The notes: a model not told the origin generated them from the sequence alone. Positions 17,036-26,291 are shown, numbered from the stretch's first letter. The stretch: DNA of 64,000 nt from Mesobacillus jeotgali (GCF_900166585.1 NZ_FVZC01000009.1:682001-746000); one strand, 5' to 3'. Made by a program: numbers and translations.

Positions 17036-18127
17036 ATGAAGCTTTCTTTATATATGGATGATCGTGAGACAGAGAAAATTTTTTCCTATTTACGGTGGGT
17101 TTTTTTGTTCGTTGCTGTATTGGTATTTTACTTTCCTCCACTGGCAGACAGGCTTGATTATAATCAGGAATCGTTTCCGTTATTATTGACAATCGGAATC
17201 GTATATATGGCTAGCGCCCAAATTGCCCTGCTGAAAATGTCATCAGGAAATGAATATTTTAATCTATTGACCAAGGCTGGCATAGTATTCGATTATATCG
17301 CATTAGTATGGCTCCTTTGTTTGACCAATGGGGTAAGTTCTCCTTTTTTTTCGGTTTCATTCCTTGTTGTCATGCACGCAACAATTTACTGGCGCACAAA
17401 AGGCGCTTTTTTCTCATCGCTGTTTCTGACACTAGGTTACTCGGCTATTTTTGCAATTCAAGGTCCTTTTGAATTCCAGACGGTCTTTATGTATATTGTT
17501 AATCTTAATTTCATCTGGATTGTCGGGGTATTCGGATCGCTGATCGTCATTCGGGAACGAAAGCATTTGAGGCAAAAAGAAATCTTTCACGAGCTTATGT
17601 TCACTGATTACTTGACCGGCTTGTATAATCATAGGCATTTTCAGGAACAATTAAGAGTCATGACGAGTGCCCGGCAAAATTTCCTGCTCGTAATGGGAGA
17701 TATTGATCACTTTAAACAAATAAATGATCAATTCGGCCATTTGACCGGCGATGAAATTTTGAAAAAATTAGGTAGGGTCTTGCAGGATCTTGCCGATGCA
17801 TATGATGCACAGGCATTCCGCTATGGCGGCGAAGAGTTCGCCTTTTTATTGCCCGCTATGGACGAAACCCGTCAAATCAGTTTCTTTGAAGATTTATACT
17901 CAAGGCTGTCATCCGGGAACTTGAGTGAAGAATGCAAGAGTATCACCATGAGCTTTGGTATTGCCGCTTCGAAAGGTGAAGTTTTGCCTGATAAACTTCT
18001 TGGTTTCACAGACCAGCTTTTGTACAATGCAAAAGCTAATGGCAAAAATCAGGCTAAATTTGAAACGGGTTATACATATTTAAATTCACAGGCACATGAA
18101 GAGGTTGCCGCAGCAAGTCAACAGTAG
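17036..18127 (+). CDS. Membrane diguanylate cyclase (GGDEF domain)
   Basis: 363 residues. Residues ~13-165 form five or six hydrophobic segments (a 5TM-type sensor), then a GGDEF domain begins at LMFTDYLTGLYNHRHF. The active site is RYGGEEFAFLLP (~262-272), GGEEF being a functional variant, so the protein should make cyclic di-GMP from GTP. The position ahead of it reads YDAQAF instead of RxxD, so the usual inhibitory I-site is absent. No EAL domain is present. It stands alone between nupQ and ymfF, where B. subtilis has ymfD/ymfE. The signal sensed by the membrane part is unknown. Confidence 0.9.
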   Translation: MKLSLYMDDRETEKIFSYLRWVFLFVAVLVFYFPPLADRLDYNQESFPLLLTIGIVYMASAQIALLKMSSGNEYFNLLTKAGIVFDYIALVWLLCLTNGVSSPFFSVSFLVVMHATIYWRTKGAFFSSLFLTLGYSAIFAIQGPFEFQTVFMYIVNLNFIWIVGVFGSLIVIRERKHLRQKEIFHELMFTDYLTGLYNHRHFQEQLRVMTSARQNFLLVMGDIDHFKQINDQFGHLTGDEILKKLGRVLQDLADAYDAQAFRYGGEEFAFLLPAMDETRQISFFEDLYSRLSSGNLSEECKSITMSFGIAASKGEVLPDKLLGFTDQLLYNAKANGKNQAKFETGYTYLNSQAHEEVAAASQQ

Positions 18128-18157
18128 AAGCTTCCCAGTAAGGGAAGCTTTTCTTGT
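18128..18157 (+). terminator. Intrinsic terminator after the GGDEF gene
   Basis: AAGCTTCCC / GGGAAGCTT (18128-18136 and 18142-18150) with a short loop and TTCTT tail, directly behind the stop codon. Confidence 0.85.
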
Positions 18158-18174
18158 CCTCAGCTCCCAATTCC

Positions 18175-18204
18175 TTGAAATTGCATAACTGTGAAAGGTA
18201 TAGT
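18175..18204 (+). promoter_or_regulatory. Probable sigma-A promoter upstream of ymfF
   Basis: TTGAAA (18175-18180) and TATAGT (18199-18204) with an 18-base spacer. It lies ~200 bases before ymfF, leaving a long leader with no recognised riboswitch. Confidence 0.45.
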
Positions 18205-18401
18205 AGGAGTATCTTTATTGGAATATTAAATATAGACTTCACAACGTATACATAAATTAAGGCTGTTTTTAAATGGTTGTCTTTATAGAGAAAACTTAAA
18301 ACCATTCAAAGAGAGCATAATTAAGGGAATGTTTCAACATGCGGAATGATGTGAAGAAGAATGATTGTAAGTCTCGCTGTGATAAATAAAGGAGGATTTC
18401 G

Positions 18402-19679
18402 ATGGCTGTCATTTCAGAAACGATCAAGAGTATGAAAGGCTACAAGCTGCATATTGTGAAAACCGAGAAATTCAAGACGAATACAATTGTCTGGAAGATG
18501 AAGGCACCACTGACTAGGGAGGATGTTACCAAACGGGCTCTGCTTCCCTACGTACTCCAGAGCAGCTCAAAGGCATTTCCGGCTACTTCGAAGTTGCGTT
18601 CGTATCTTGATGAGCTATATGGAGCCAATCTATACGTTGATGTATCAAAAAAGGGAGAATATCAGGTCCTAAGTTTCTCACTGGAAATTGCCAATGAAAA
18701 GTTTTTGAGTGATCCGGAACCGCTATTGAAAAAAGGAATGCAGCTGATTGCTGAAATCCTTGTAAATCCTCTCGTCGAAAATGAAGCATTTGACAAAGAA
18801 ACAATCGAGAAGGAAAAGCGCACTTTAAAACAACGTATACAGGCCGTATATGATGACAAAATGAGATACTCGAACTTCAGGTTAGTCCAGGAAATGTGCA
18901 AGGACGAACCATATGCTCTCCATGTGAATGGCGAAATTGATGATATTTCTCAAATCGATGAGAAAAACCTGTACCAATACTATAAAAAAGCTTTCGCCGA
19001 GGATGAGCTTGATTTGTTCATCATTGGTGATGTGAACGAGGACGAAGTCCAATCTATTTCAGAAGAACTCCTTAAATTTGAACAGCGCAGCCCGAAGCTG
19101 GTCGATTCAGTGAAGGGGGATTCTGTGGAGGAGAAGACTGTTAAGGATCGTGAAGATGTAAAACAAGGAAAGCTGAATATCGGTTACAGGACAAATGTAC
19201 TTTATGGCGATAAGGATTATTATGCTCTGCAGGTGTTCAATGGGATTTTTGGCGGCTTTTCACATTCCAAGCTGTTCTTGAACGTCCGCGAAAAAAATAG
19301 CCTCGCATATTATGTTGCAAGCCGTCTGGAAAGCCATAAGGGATTGATGATGGTTATGTCCGGGATTGAATTTGAAAATTTTGAGCTCGCTGTAAAGATC
19401 ATTCGGGAACAAATGGAAGCCATGCAGACGGGTGATTTTACCGAGCAAGAGATGGAACAGACTAAAGCTGTAATCGAAAATCAAATGCTTGAAACTATGG
19501 ATACTGCAAGAGGGATGGTCGAGGTTCTTTACCATAATGTTGTATCCCTGCAAAATGTCAGCCTCGATGATTGGCTTGAGGGCATGAGAAAAACAACAAA
19601 AGAAGAAATCGTCGATGTAGCCAAAAAGGTTCAGCTTGATACGGTCTACTTCTTAACTGGATTGGAGGCGGACAAATAA
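18402..19679 (+). CDS. ymfF: M16-type peptidase-like protein YmfF (inactive partner)
   Basis: 425 residues with the two-domain LuxS/M16 metallopeptidase fold (for example GGFSHSKLFLNVREKNSLAYYV in the C-terminal half). The segment where the zinc motif HxxEH should lie reads SSSKAFPATSKLRSYLDELYG, so the metal site is missing and the protein is probably the non-catalytic half of a heterodimer with YmfH. In B. subtilis ymfF and ymfH are associated with the 5-aminopentanol modification of elongation factor P together with ymfI. Start ATG with a perfect AAGGAGGAT site. The stop shares bases with the ymfH start. Confidence 0.88.
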   Translation: MAVISETIKSMKGYKLHIVKTEKFKTNTIVWKMKAPLTREDVTKRALLPYVLQSSSKAFPATSKLRSYLDELYGANLYVDVSKKGEYQVLSFSLEIANEKFLSDPEPLLKKGMQLIAEILVNPLVENEAFDKETIEKEKRTLKQRIQAVYDDKMRYSNFRLVQEMCKDEPYALHVNGEIDDISQIDEKNLYQYYKKAFAEDELDLFIIGDVNEDEVQSISEELLKFEQRSPKLVDSVKGDSVEEKTVKDREDVKQGKLNIGYRTNVLYGDKDYYALQVFNGIFGGFSHSKLFLNVREKNSLAYYVASRLESHKGLMMVMSGIEFENFELAVKIIREQMEAMQTGDFTEQEMEQTKAVIENQMLETMDTARGMVEVLYHNVVSLQNVSLDDWLEGMRKTTKEEIVDVAKKVQLDTVYFLTGLEADK

Positions 19680-20971
19680 TGGAGAAAATCACTTTTGAAC
19701 AGCTGCAGGAGGAAATGTTTTACGAAAAGCTGGAGAACGGACTGGATGTATATATTCTCCCGAAAAAAGGATTTAACAAAACATATGCTACTTTCACGAC
19801 AAAATATGGTTCGATTGATAACCACTTCCTTCCTCCTGGAAAGGATGATCATGTTAAGGTACCAGATGGCATCGCCCACTTCCTTGAGCATAAGTTGTTC
19901 GAAAAGGAAGATGGTGATGTATTCCAGCAATTCAGCAAGCAGGGTGCTTCTGCAAATGCTTTCACCTCCTTCACCAGGACAGCATATTTATTCTCCAGTA
20001 CATCCAATGTGAATAAAAACCTGGAAACATTGATCGACTTTGTTCAGGAACCGTACTTTACCGAGAAAACGGTTGAAAAGGAAAAGGGTATCATCGGTCA
20101 GGAGATCACCATGTATGATGATAATCCGGACTGGAGACTCTATTTTGGTCTTATACAGAATATGTATAAAAACCACCCTGTTAGTATTGATATTGCTGGC
20201 ACAATCGAATCAATCTCCCATATAACGAAAGATATGCTGTACGAATGCTATGAAACCTTTTACCATCCAAGTAATATGCTGTTGTTCGTAGTCGGTCCGA
20301 TCAACGCCGATGAAATTATGGGCTTGATAAAAGAAAATCAGAGCAATAAAGATTATAAAAACAAGCCGGAAATTCAACGCAAATTCGATGTGGAACCAGC
20401 TGGCGCCGCAGAAAAGAAACAAGTTCTTAAAATGAATGTACAGACATCCAAATGTCTGGTTGGAGTTAAGGCGGCGAATCCAACCGAATCTGGCAGGGAT
20501 ATGCTGAAAAATGAGCTTTCGATCAATGTAATGCTTGATATTCTATTTGGTAAAAGCTCTGAGAACTACACTGAACTATATGGTTCAGGCCTGATTGATG
20601 ATACGTTTTCCTATGACTATACACAGGAGCAGGGTTTTGGATTCGCGATGGTTGGCGGGGATACAAATGAACCCGATGTCCTTGCCGCTAAACTGGAAAC
20701 GATGCTGATGGATGCGAAATCGGGTCAAGGACTGACAGCTGAGCATCTTGAAAGAACAAAAAAGAAAAAAATCGGGGCATTCTTAAGGGCGGTCAATTCA
20801 CCTGAATATATAGCCAATCAATTCACTCGTTACGCTTTTAATGATATGGATTTGTTCGAAGTCGTGCCGGTCCTCGAGAGTCTGACTCTGGATGACTTGA
20901 AGCAGGCTGCCAGCCGTTTCATATCCGAAGACCGATTTACTGTCTGCCAGGTAGTGCCTAAGGGGAAGTAA
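19679..20971 (+). CDS. ymfH: M16 zinc metallopeptidase YmfH
   Basis: 430 residues. The zinc-binding motif HFLEH lies at 67-71, with the downstream Glu ligand in the segment KGIIGQEI, so this member of the pair should be catalytically competent. The C-terminal half carries the second M16 domain. It starts at ATG 19679, overlapping the ymfF stop by one base, which suggests stoichiometric expression with YmfF. ymfI follows after 69 bases. The physiological substrate is unknown; a connection with EF-P modification is known from B. subtilis and inferred here. Confidence 0.9.
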   Translation: MEKITFEQLQEEMFYEKLENGLDVYILPKKGFNKTYATFTTKYGSIDNHFLPPGKDDHVKVPDGIAHFLEHKLFEKEDGDVFQQFSKQGASANAFTSFTRTAYLFSSTSNVNKNLETLIDFVQEPYFTEKTVEKEKGIIGQEITMYDDNPDWRLYFGLIQNMYKNHPVSIDIAGTIESISHITKDMLYECYETFYHPSNMLLFVVGPINADEIMGLIKENQSNKDYKNKPEIQRKFDVEPAGAAEKKQVLKMNVQTSKCLVGVKAANPTESGRDMLKNELSINVMLDILFGKSSENYTELYGSGLIDDTFSYDYTQEQGFGFAMVGGDTNEPDVLAAKLETMLMDAKSGQGLTAEHLERTKKKKIGAFLRAVNSPEYIANQFTRYAFNDMDLFEVVPVLESLTLDDLKQAASRFISEDRFTVCQVVPKGK

Positions 20972-21040
20972 AAGTACACATGAATGTATGCGCCGGTCAA
21001 TGCCGGCGCATATTTAATTAGAATATTGGAGAGAGAAAAA

Positions 21041-21763
21041 ATGAAAAAATTCGCACTCGTAACCGGAGCAAGTGGAGCAATTGGCATGGCAATATCCAAA
21101 AGGCTGGCATCCGTCGGTTATTCACTATATCTTCATTACCATCAGAACGATAGAGGGATTGGCGAACTCCTTGAAGAAATTGACACCTATGGAGGTGAAT
21201 ATATACCGGTCAGGGCTAATTTAGCTTCAAAGACTGGGTACCTGGAGTTAGCTGACCAGATTTTTTCCATTGATGCCATCGTACATAATGCTGGCAATGC
21301 TTTATACGGTTTGCTTGAGGACATAACTGAAGATCAGGCAGAATCCCTGATACAAATACATATCACTTCTCCTCTTCTTTTAACAAAAAAGCTTATACCT
21401 AAATTGCTCCAAAAAGGACAGGGGAATATAGTAATCGTGTCATCGATCTGGGGCCAAACAGGAGCATCTTACGAGGTGGCTTACTCCACGGTGAAAGGAG
21501 CACAGCTGTCATTTGCAAAAGCACTCAGCAAAGAACTGGCACCCTCAAAAATAAGAGTGAATGCAGTAGCCCCGGGAGTGATCGAAACCCCGATGGTTGA
21601 AGGGTTTTCACTTGAGGAACTTGAAGCTATTGCTGCGGAGGTTCCAGCAGGACGTCTAGGGCATCCTGAGGAAGTGGCCAGCGGTGTAGAATTCCTTTTA
21701 TCTGAAAAATCTTCCTATATTACCGGACAGGTATTGGCAATCAACGGCGGATGGTTAACCTGA
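21041..21763 (+). CDS. ymfI: SDR-family reductase YmfI
   Basis: 240-residue short-chain dehydrogenase/reductase. The cofactor motif is TGASGAIGMAIS (TGxxxGxG, residues ~8-19). Catalytic residues are the Ser of IVSSIWG and the YSTVK motif. In B. subtilis YmfI reduces 5-aminopentanone on elongation factor P to 5-aminopentanol, and the ymfF-ymfH neighbourhood fits the same role; FabG-like activity is the alternative. The frame extends upstream to 20984, but GGAGAGAG just before ATG 21041 and family alignment set the start. Confidence 0.88.
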   Translation: MKKFALVTGASGAIGMAISKRLASVGYSLYLHYHQNDRGIGELLEEIDTYGGEYIPVRANLASKTGYLELADQIFSIDAIVHNAGNALYGLLEDITEDQAESLIQIHITSPLLLTKKLIPKLLQKGQGNIVIVSSIWGQTGASYEVAYSTVKGAQLSFAKALSKELAPSKIRVNAVAPGVIETPMVEGFSLEELEAIAAEVPAGRLGHPEEVASGVEFLLSEKSSYITGQVLAINGGWLT

Positions 21764-21800
21764 ACGAAATGTGACAAATTTTCTAATCATATCGCATTAT

Positions 21801-21831
21801 GAATAATTCTTTAAGAACGAATGCAAAATAA
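21801..21831 (+). promoter_or_regulatory. Possible sigma-G type promoter for ymfJ
   Basis: GAATA (21801-21805) is followed 18 bases later by CAAAATAA (21824-21831), which resembles a forespore sigma-F/G promoter (-35 GxATR, -10 CATxxTA-like). The match at -10 is imperfect. Confidence 0.3.
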
Positions 21832-21866
21832 CCTTGTACTATTTTAAGACAAGGAGGTTGTCAAAT

Positions 21867-22124
21867 ATGTCCGTATTGGATAATTGGAATCAGTGGAAAG
21901 ACTTCCTGGGAGACCGTCTTAATCAGGCGCAGGATCAGGGAATGAATAAAGAAGTGATGGGTGATCTTGCCTATCAGATCGGGGACTATCTTGCCAAGAA
22001 TGTCGACCCAAAGAACGAACAGGAAAGAGTCCTTGCAGATCTTTGGTCAGTAGCAAGTCCTGACGAGCAGCATGCCATTGCTACAATGATGGTAAAGCTG
22101 GTTCATAACAACGGAACAAGATAA
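21867..22124 (+). CDS. ymfJ: DUF3243 family protein YmfJ
   Basis: 85-residue conserved Bacillus protein (MSVLDNWNQWKDFLGDRLNQAQDQGM ... DYLAKNVDPKNEQERVLADLW). Start ATG 21867 is fixed by a perfect AAGGAGGTTG ribosome site; the open frame upstream is not used. The protein is soluble, helical and rich in Gln/Asp, with no catalytic motif. In B. subtilis ymfJ lies at the same place between ymfI and ymfK. Function is unknown; the upstream sequence suggests possible forespore expression. Confidence 0.87.
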   Translation: MSVLDNWNQWKDFLGDRLNQAQDQGMNKEVMGDLAYQIGDYLAKNVDPKNEQERVLADLWSVASPDEQHAIATMMVKLVHNNGTR

Positions 22125-22315
22125 GTGAATTAGGCAAAGAGGGGACTTTCAATCCTCTCTTTTTTTATTTTTATGGGTACATCAGGGGACTTTTCGCCAG
22201 TTTTCTTTTCTGGCTTGTTTTTCCTTTCATCTTCTTAGAAAATCATATATTATAGTAGCTAGATATTCGATGTCAAAATGTGTCGCAATTATTGGCAAAG
22301 CAGAGGAGGAGAATG

Positions 22316-23107
22316 ATGGAGAAGAAAGAATGGTACTTGGAATATGAAATTGTGATTAACCGTCCAGGACTGCTAGGTGATATTTCCTCTTTGCTTGGGA
22401 TGCTGTCGATTAACATAGTTACGATCAATGGGGTGGATGAAGGAAGACGAGGCCTCTTGATCCTTGCAAAAGATGATGATCAAATTGAGAGGTTAGAGTC
22501 AATTTTAAATACAATGGATACAATAAGGGTAATAAAGATAAGGGAGCCTAAGCTGCGTGACCGGATGGCAGTCAGACATGGCAGATACATACAGCGTGAC
22601 GCCGATGATAAAAAAACATTCCGCTTCGTAAGGGATGAACTTGGACTGCTTGTGGATTTTATGGCAGAATTGTTTAAGATGGAGGGCCATAAACTGATTG
22701 GGATACGCGGAATGCCCCGGGTAGGCAAGACAGAATCTGTTGTGGCATCAAGTGTCTGTGCCAATAAAAGGTGGCTTTTTGTATCCTCAACATTATTGAA
22801 ACAGACAATACGCAATCAGCTCATTGAGGATGAGTATAATGCAGATAACTTATTTATCATTGACGGTATTGTTTCCACTCGGAGGGCAAATGAAAAGCAC
22901 TGGCAGCTTGTCAGGGAAATCATGCGTCTGCCTGCGATAAAGGTAGTTGAACATCCGGATATTTTTGTCCAGAATACGGAATATACAATAGATGATTTTG
23001 ATTATATTATCGAATTGAGAAATAATCCTGATGAAGAAATCATTTATGATATGGTCCAGAAGAATCACATGTTTACTGATTCTGATTTTGGGGGATTTGA
23101 TTTTTAA
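22316..23107 (+). CDS. ymfK: DUF3388 family protein YmfK
   Basis: 263 residues. The N-terminal ~75 residues look like an ACT-type regulatory domain (EYEIVINRPGLLGDISSLLGMLSINIVTINGVDE). The rest contains a P-loop-like GMPRVGKTES and a helix-rich C-terminal part. Its role is unknown; it is conserved next to rodZ in Bacillus. Two ATGs follow AGAGGAGGA; 22316 has the better spacing (six bases from GGAGG), 22313 is the alternative. The ACT assignment and possible nucleotide binding are my reading of the motifs, not established function. Confidence 0.82.
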   Translation: MEKKEWYLEYEIVINRPGLLGDISSLLGMLSINIVTINGVDEGRRGLLILAKDDDQIERLESILNTMDTIRVIKIREPKLRDRMAVRHGRYIQRDADDKKTFRFVRDELGLLVDFMAELFKMEGHKLIGIRGMPRVGKTESVVASSVCANKRWLFVSSTLLKQTIRNQLIEDEYNADNLFIIDGIVSTRRANEKHWQLVREIMRLPAIKVVEHPDIFVQNTEYTIDDFDYIIELRNNPDEEIIYDMVQKNHMFTDSDFGGFDF

Positions 23108-23127
23108 CAGTATTGGAAGGTGTTAAT

Positions 23128-24003
23128 GTGTCTGAGTTAGGAATTATTTTAAAGGAAGCCCGTGAAGCAAAAGGCCTCAGCCTGGACGAACTTCAGTCCA
23201 TCACGAAAATACAAAAACGCTATCTGCTTGGCATTGAAGAAGGAAACTATTCTATGATGCCCGGAAAGTTCTATGTGCGGGCATTTATAAAACAGTATGC
23301 CGAGGCAGTCGGACTTGATCCAGATCAGCTATTTGAACAGCATAAATCCGAAATTCCATCTACATACAACGAAGAGCTGCCAGAACAGCTGTCCCGCGTA
23401 CAGTCAAGAAAGAGTTTTTCGCCTGAAACTTCGAAAGTCCTGGACGTACTTCCAAAGATATTGATTGGAATCTTCATTATTGGCGCCATAGCTCTGGTTT
23501 GGTATCTGATTGTCCAAAATGCGGGGGATGAAGCAAAAGAGCCGGCAACGACAGGCAAGGAAACAAAGGTTGAAGAACCTGCAGAGATTCAAGATGAGTC
23601 CGTTGATGAAGATGGCAATGGATCCGGGGATTCGGCTGATAAAGAACCTGCCGAAGAAGAAGCAGAACCTGAAACTCCTGCACAGGAGCTTACTGTCGCA
23701 TCCAGCAGTGGCAGCAATACAGTGTACGAACTGAAGAATACCGATAAATTTGTCATTAAGATCGTTTCCCTGGGACAAACCTGGGTTGGACTTTCTAATG
23801 GTTCCAAAACAATCTTCCAGGAAACGCTGGTTAAAGGCAAAAATGAAAGTCGTACGGAAGACTTGACCAACGAAGCACAGGCAGTCATCAATGTAGGCCG
23901 GGCACCAGAAACAGAAATTTATGTAAACGACCAAAAGGTTGAGTATAAAGTTCCACCTGAAGAAGATATGACCCAGTTAATTACCATTAAGTATGTAAAA
24001 TAG
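23128..24003 (+). CDS. rodZ: Cell-shape protein RodZ (YmfM)
   Basis: 291 residues. The N-terminal helix-turn-helix domain (LGIILKEAREAKGLSLDELQ ... RYLLGIEEGNYSMMPGKFYVRAFIKQYA, ~4-67) is followed by one membrane helix (~115-135), an acidic Glu-rich linker (~140-195) and a C-terminal extracellular DUF4115 domain. It links MreB-type filaments to the wall-elongation machinery. Start is GTG 23128 after GGAAGGTG; a TTG at 23113 is open but would overlap the ribosome site. It is the classic neighbour of pgsA. Confidence 0.9.
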   Translation: MSELGIILKEAREAKGLSLDELQSITKIQKRYLLGIEEGNYSMMPGKFYVRAFIKQYAEAVGLDPDQLFEQHKSEIPSTYNEELPEQLSRVQSRKSFSPETSKVLDVLPKILIGIFIIGAIALVWYLIVQNAGDEAKEPATTGKETKVEEPAEIQDESVDEDGNGSGDSADKEPAEEEAEPETPAQELTVASSSGSNTVYELKNTDKFVIKIVSLGQTWVGLSNGSKTIFQETLVKGKNESRTEDLTNEAQAVINVGRAPETEIYVNDQKVEYKVPPEEDMTQLITIKYVK

Positions 24004-24127
24004 TGCTGCAGTGCATGCGTATTTTTTATATATGCCTGCGCACAATTTCCGCTTCAAAATGCCCGTATGGACGTTTGTTTATACGGGCTATACTTACTGT
24101 ATAAGGATATGAATTATCAACATAAGA

Positions 24128-24190
24128 TTAGCGTCTGCCTGCGCTTGAAACGCTTCGGGGCTGACCAAGGCGCCTGCGCTTTTCTTATCA
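24128..24190 (+). repeat. Interspersed repeat element, copy 2 (shorter)
   Basis: In the rodZ-pgsA gap, CGCTTCGGGGCTGACCAAGG and the following GCGCCTGCGCTTTTCTT (24150-24187) match the right end of the element at 985-1108 with few substitutions. The left half is shorter and diverged. The flanks are AT-rich and contain no other recognisable signal. Confidence 0.65.
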
Positions 24191-24280
24191 TAGGCAAATT
24201 TAATGTTGTTATTTACATATTGGATATAATGAAAGAAGTCAGCAAAATCGCTGTGTATTTATCATCTGGAGGAATAGGAT

Positions 24281-24859
24281 ATGAACTTGCCAAATAAAAT
24301 TACGGTTTCACGGATTTTATTGATTCCGTTATTCATGATCGTGATGATCGTTCCATTTTCCTGGGGTGAAATTTCCCTGCTTGGAACAACAATGCCGGTC
24401 ACACATTTAGTAGGAGCGTTGATTTATATTTTCGCTTCTGTAACAGACTGGGTTGATGGATATCTTGCACGAAAACACAATCTAGTTACCAATCTGGGGA
24501 AATTTCTTGACCCTCTTGCGGATAAACTGCTGGTGTCTTCGGCACTGATTGTTCTTGTTGGACTAGGGTATGCACCTGCATGGATTGTCATCATTATCAT
24601 CAGCAGGGAATTTGCAGTAACGGGACTTCGTTTATTGCTCGCAGGAGGCGGTGAGGTAGTGGCTGCCAAAATGCCGGGCAAAATCAAAATGTGGGCACAA
24701 ACGGTCGCAATATCTGCTTTGTTGCTTCATAACATTATTTTTGAAGCTTTCTCTATCCCGTTTGCGGATATCGCCTTGTGGGTGGCCATGTTCTTTACAA
24801 TCTGGTCTGGATGGGATTACTTCGCTAAGAACAAACAAGTATTCAGTAATTCTAAATAG
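24281..24859 (+). CDS. pgsA: Phosphatidylglycerophosphate synthase
   Basis: 192-residue integral membrane enzyme making phosphatidylglycerol phosphate from CDP-diacylglycerol and glycerol 3-phosphate. The CDP-alcohol phosphotransferase signature DG-x2-AR-x8-G-x3-D-x3-D is complete (Asp59, Gly60, Ala63, Arg64, Gly73, Asp77, Asp81). Several hydrophobic helices cover the rest. Start ATG with a strong GGAGGAATAGG site. Essential for anionic phospholipid supply in bacilli. cinA follows after 24 bases. Confidence 0.95.
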   Translation: MNLPNKITVSRILLIPLFMIVMIVPFSWGEISLLGTTMPVTHLVGALIYIFASVTDWVDGYLARKHNLVTNLGKFLDPLADKLLVSSALIVLVGLGYAPAWIVIIIISREFAVTGLRLLLAGGGEVVAAKMPGKIKMWAQTVAISALLLHNIIFEAFSIPFADIALWVAMFFTIWSGWDYFAKNKQVFSNSK

Positions 24860-24883
24860 TTGAATTTGCCAGGAGGATGACAA

Positions 24884-26131
24884 ATGAATGCAGAAATAAT
24901 TGCAGTTGGATCCGAATTGCTTCTCGGGCAAATTGTCAATACAAATGCCAGATTCCTTTCCAGGCAGCTTGCGGAATTAGGAATCAATGTATTCTATCAT
25001 ACAGTCGTCGGGGATAATCCCGATAGACTGAAAAGCGCAATCAGTATCGCGCAAGAGCGGGCAGAGCTGATTGTTTTTACAGGCGGCCTGGGGCCGACTA
25101 AAGATGACCTGACCAAAGACACAATTGCCGGGGAGCTCGGTAAGAAGCTGGTACTTGATGAAGAAGCGATGAGGTCGATCGAGCTTTATTTCGATAAAAC
25201 GAAAAGGGTCATGACCGAGAATAACAGGAAGCAGGCACTTGTTATTGAGGGCTCTGTTATCCTTAAAAATGAAAATGGCATGGCTCCTGGCATGTTCCTT
25301 ACAACTGCAGATCATAAGTATATGCTTTTGCCAGGCCCTCCTTCAGAAATGGAGCCTATGTTCATAAAATATGGACAGGAAGCCATTGCTGGAATAAATG
25401 GGAACCAGTCAAGAATTGAATCAAGGGTCCTGCGCTTCTTTGGAATCGGCGAGGCAGCACTTGAAGCAAAGATAGAGGATTTGATTGATCAGCAAAGCAA
25501 CCCTACGATTGCCCCGCTTGCTGGCGACGGTGAAGTCACCTTGAGGCTGACGGCAAGAGCTGATGCTAACAGCACGGCCCAAACATTGATTGATAAAGTG
25601 GAAGCTGAAATCATGTCGCGAGTTGGCGAGTTTTTTTATGGTTACGATGAAACCTCGTTAATCTTGGAACTATCCAAACTATTGAAAAGCAGAAACCTGA
25701 CGATTTCAGCAGCGGAAAGCCTCACGGGTGGAATGTTCCAGCAGGAATTGACTTCTGTTTCCGGTGCAAGCAGCCTATTCAAGGGCGGAATTGTCTGCTA
25801 TTCCAATGAGGCTAAAATCGGACTCGTTAATGTCAGACCCGAAATAATAGAAAACTATGGGGCTGTCAGCAAGGAATGCGCAGAAGAGCTGGCAGTCAAT
25901 ATTTCGTCGATTGCCAAATCGGATATCGGCATCAGTTTCACCGGTGTCGCTGGCCCCGAAAGTCTGGAAGGCCATCAGCCAGGGACGGTTTTCATCGGCG
26001 TGCATATAAAGGGGCAGCCAGTACATGTGGAAAAACTAAGCCTGAGCGGGTCACGTACAGCAATCAGGAGCAGGTCAGTAAAATTTGGATGCCAGCTCAT
26101 AATTAATAGATTATCAGCAACACGGAAGTGA
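24884..26131 (+). CDS. cinA: CinA, competence/damage-inducible protein A
   Basis: 415 residues. The N-terminal MoCF-type domain (AEIIAVGSELLLGQIVNTNA; FTGGLGPTKDDLTKDT; PGPPSEMEPMF) is joined to a C-terminal CinA domain (AAESLTGGMFQQELT, GVAGPESLEG), which in homologues has nicotinamide-nucleotide amidase activity. cinA precedes recA in Bacillus and is co-expressed with it in competence. Start ATG with AGGAGGATG. A terminator overlaps its stop, so recA relies on its own promoter or on readthrough. Confidence 0.94.
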   Translation: MNAEIIAVGSELLLGQIVNTNARFLSRQLAELGINVFYHTVVGDNPDRLKSAISIAQERAELIVFTGGLGPTKDDLTKDTIAGELGKKLVLDEEAMRSIELYFDKTKRVMTENNRKQALVIEGSVILKNENGMAPGMFLTTADHKYMLLPGPPSEMEPMFIKYGQEAIAGINGNQSRIESRVLRFFGIGEAALEAKIEDLIDQQSNPTIAPLAGDGEVTLRLTARADANSTAQTLIDKVEAEIMSRVGEFFYGYDETSLILELSKLLKSRNLTISAAESLTGGMFQQELTSVSGASSLFKGGIVCYSNEAKIGLVNVRPEIIENYGAVSKECAEELAVNISSIAKSDIGISFTGVAGPESLEGHQPGTVFIGVHIKGQPVHVEKLSLSGSRTAIRSRSVKFGCQLIINRLSATRK

Positions 26132-26152
26132 ATATGCTTCCGTGTTTTTTAT
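26119..26152 (+). terminator. Intrinsic terminator overlapping the cinA stop
   Basis: AACACGGAAG / CTTCCGTGTT (26119-26128 and 26137-26146) followed by T residues; the 5' arm lies inside the last cinA codons. Confidence 0.88.
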
Positions 26153-26277
26153 GGAATGGATAATTAATAGGCAGACTTTTTGCCAAAAACGTATTTTAAA
26201 GGGTATATTACATATTAAATCTAGTTAAAACTGCATCAGAAATTGAGTTTTGTTGATTTTTTTCGCCTTAAAAAAAA

Positions 26278-26291
26278 CGAATAAATGTTCG
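26278..26291. promoter_or_regulatory. LexA (SOS) box of recA
   Basis: CGAATAAATGTTCG matches the Bacillus LexA/DinR consensus CGAAC-N4-GTTCG except for one base in the left half-site. It lies just upstream of the recA -35 region, as expected for DNA-damage control. Confidence 0.8.

Noticed and set aside
24067..24297. 76-residue frame between rodZ and pgsA
   Set aside because: It crosses the interspersed repeat and runs into the pgsA ribosome site and start without its own Shine-Dalgarno.
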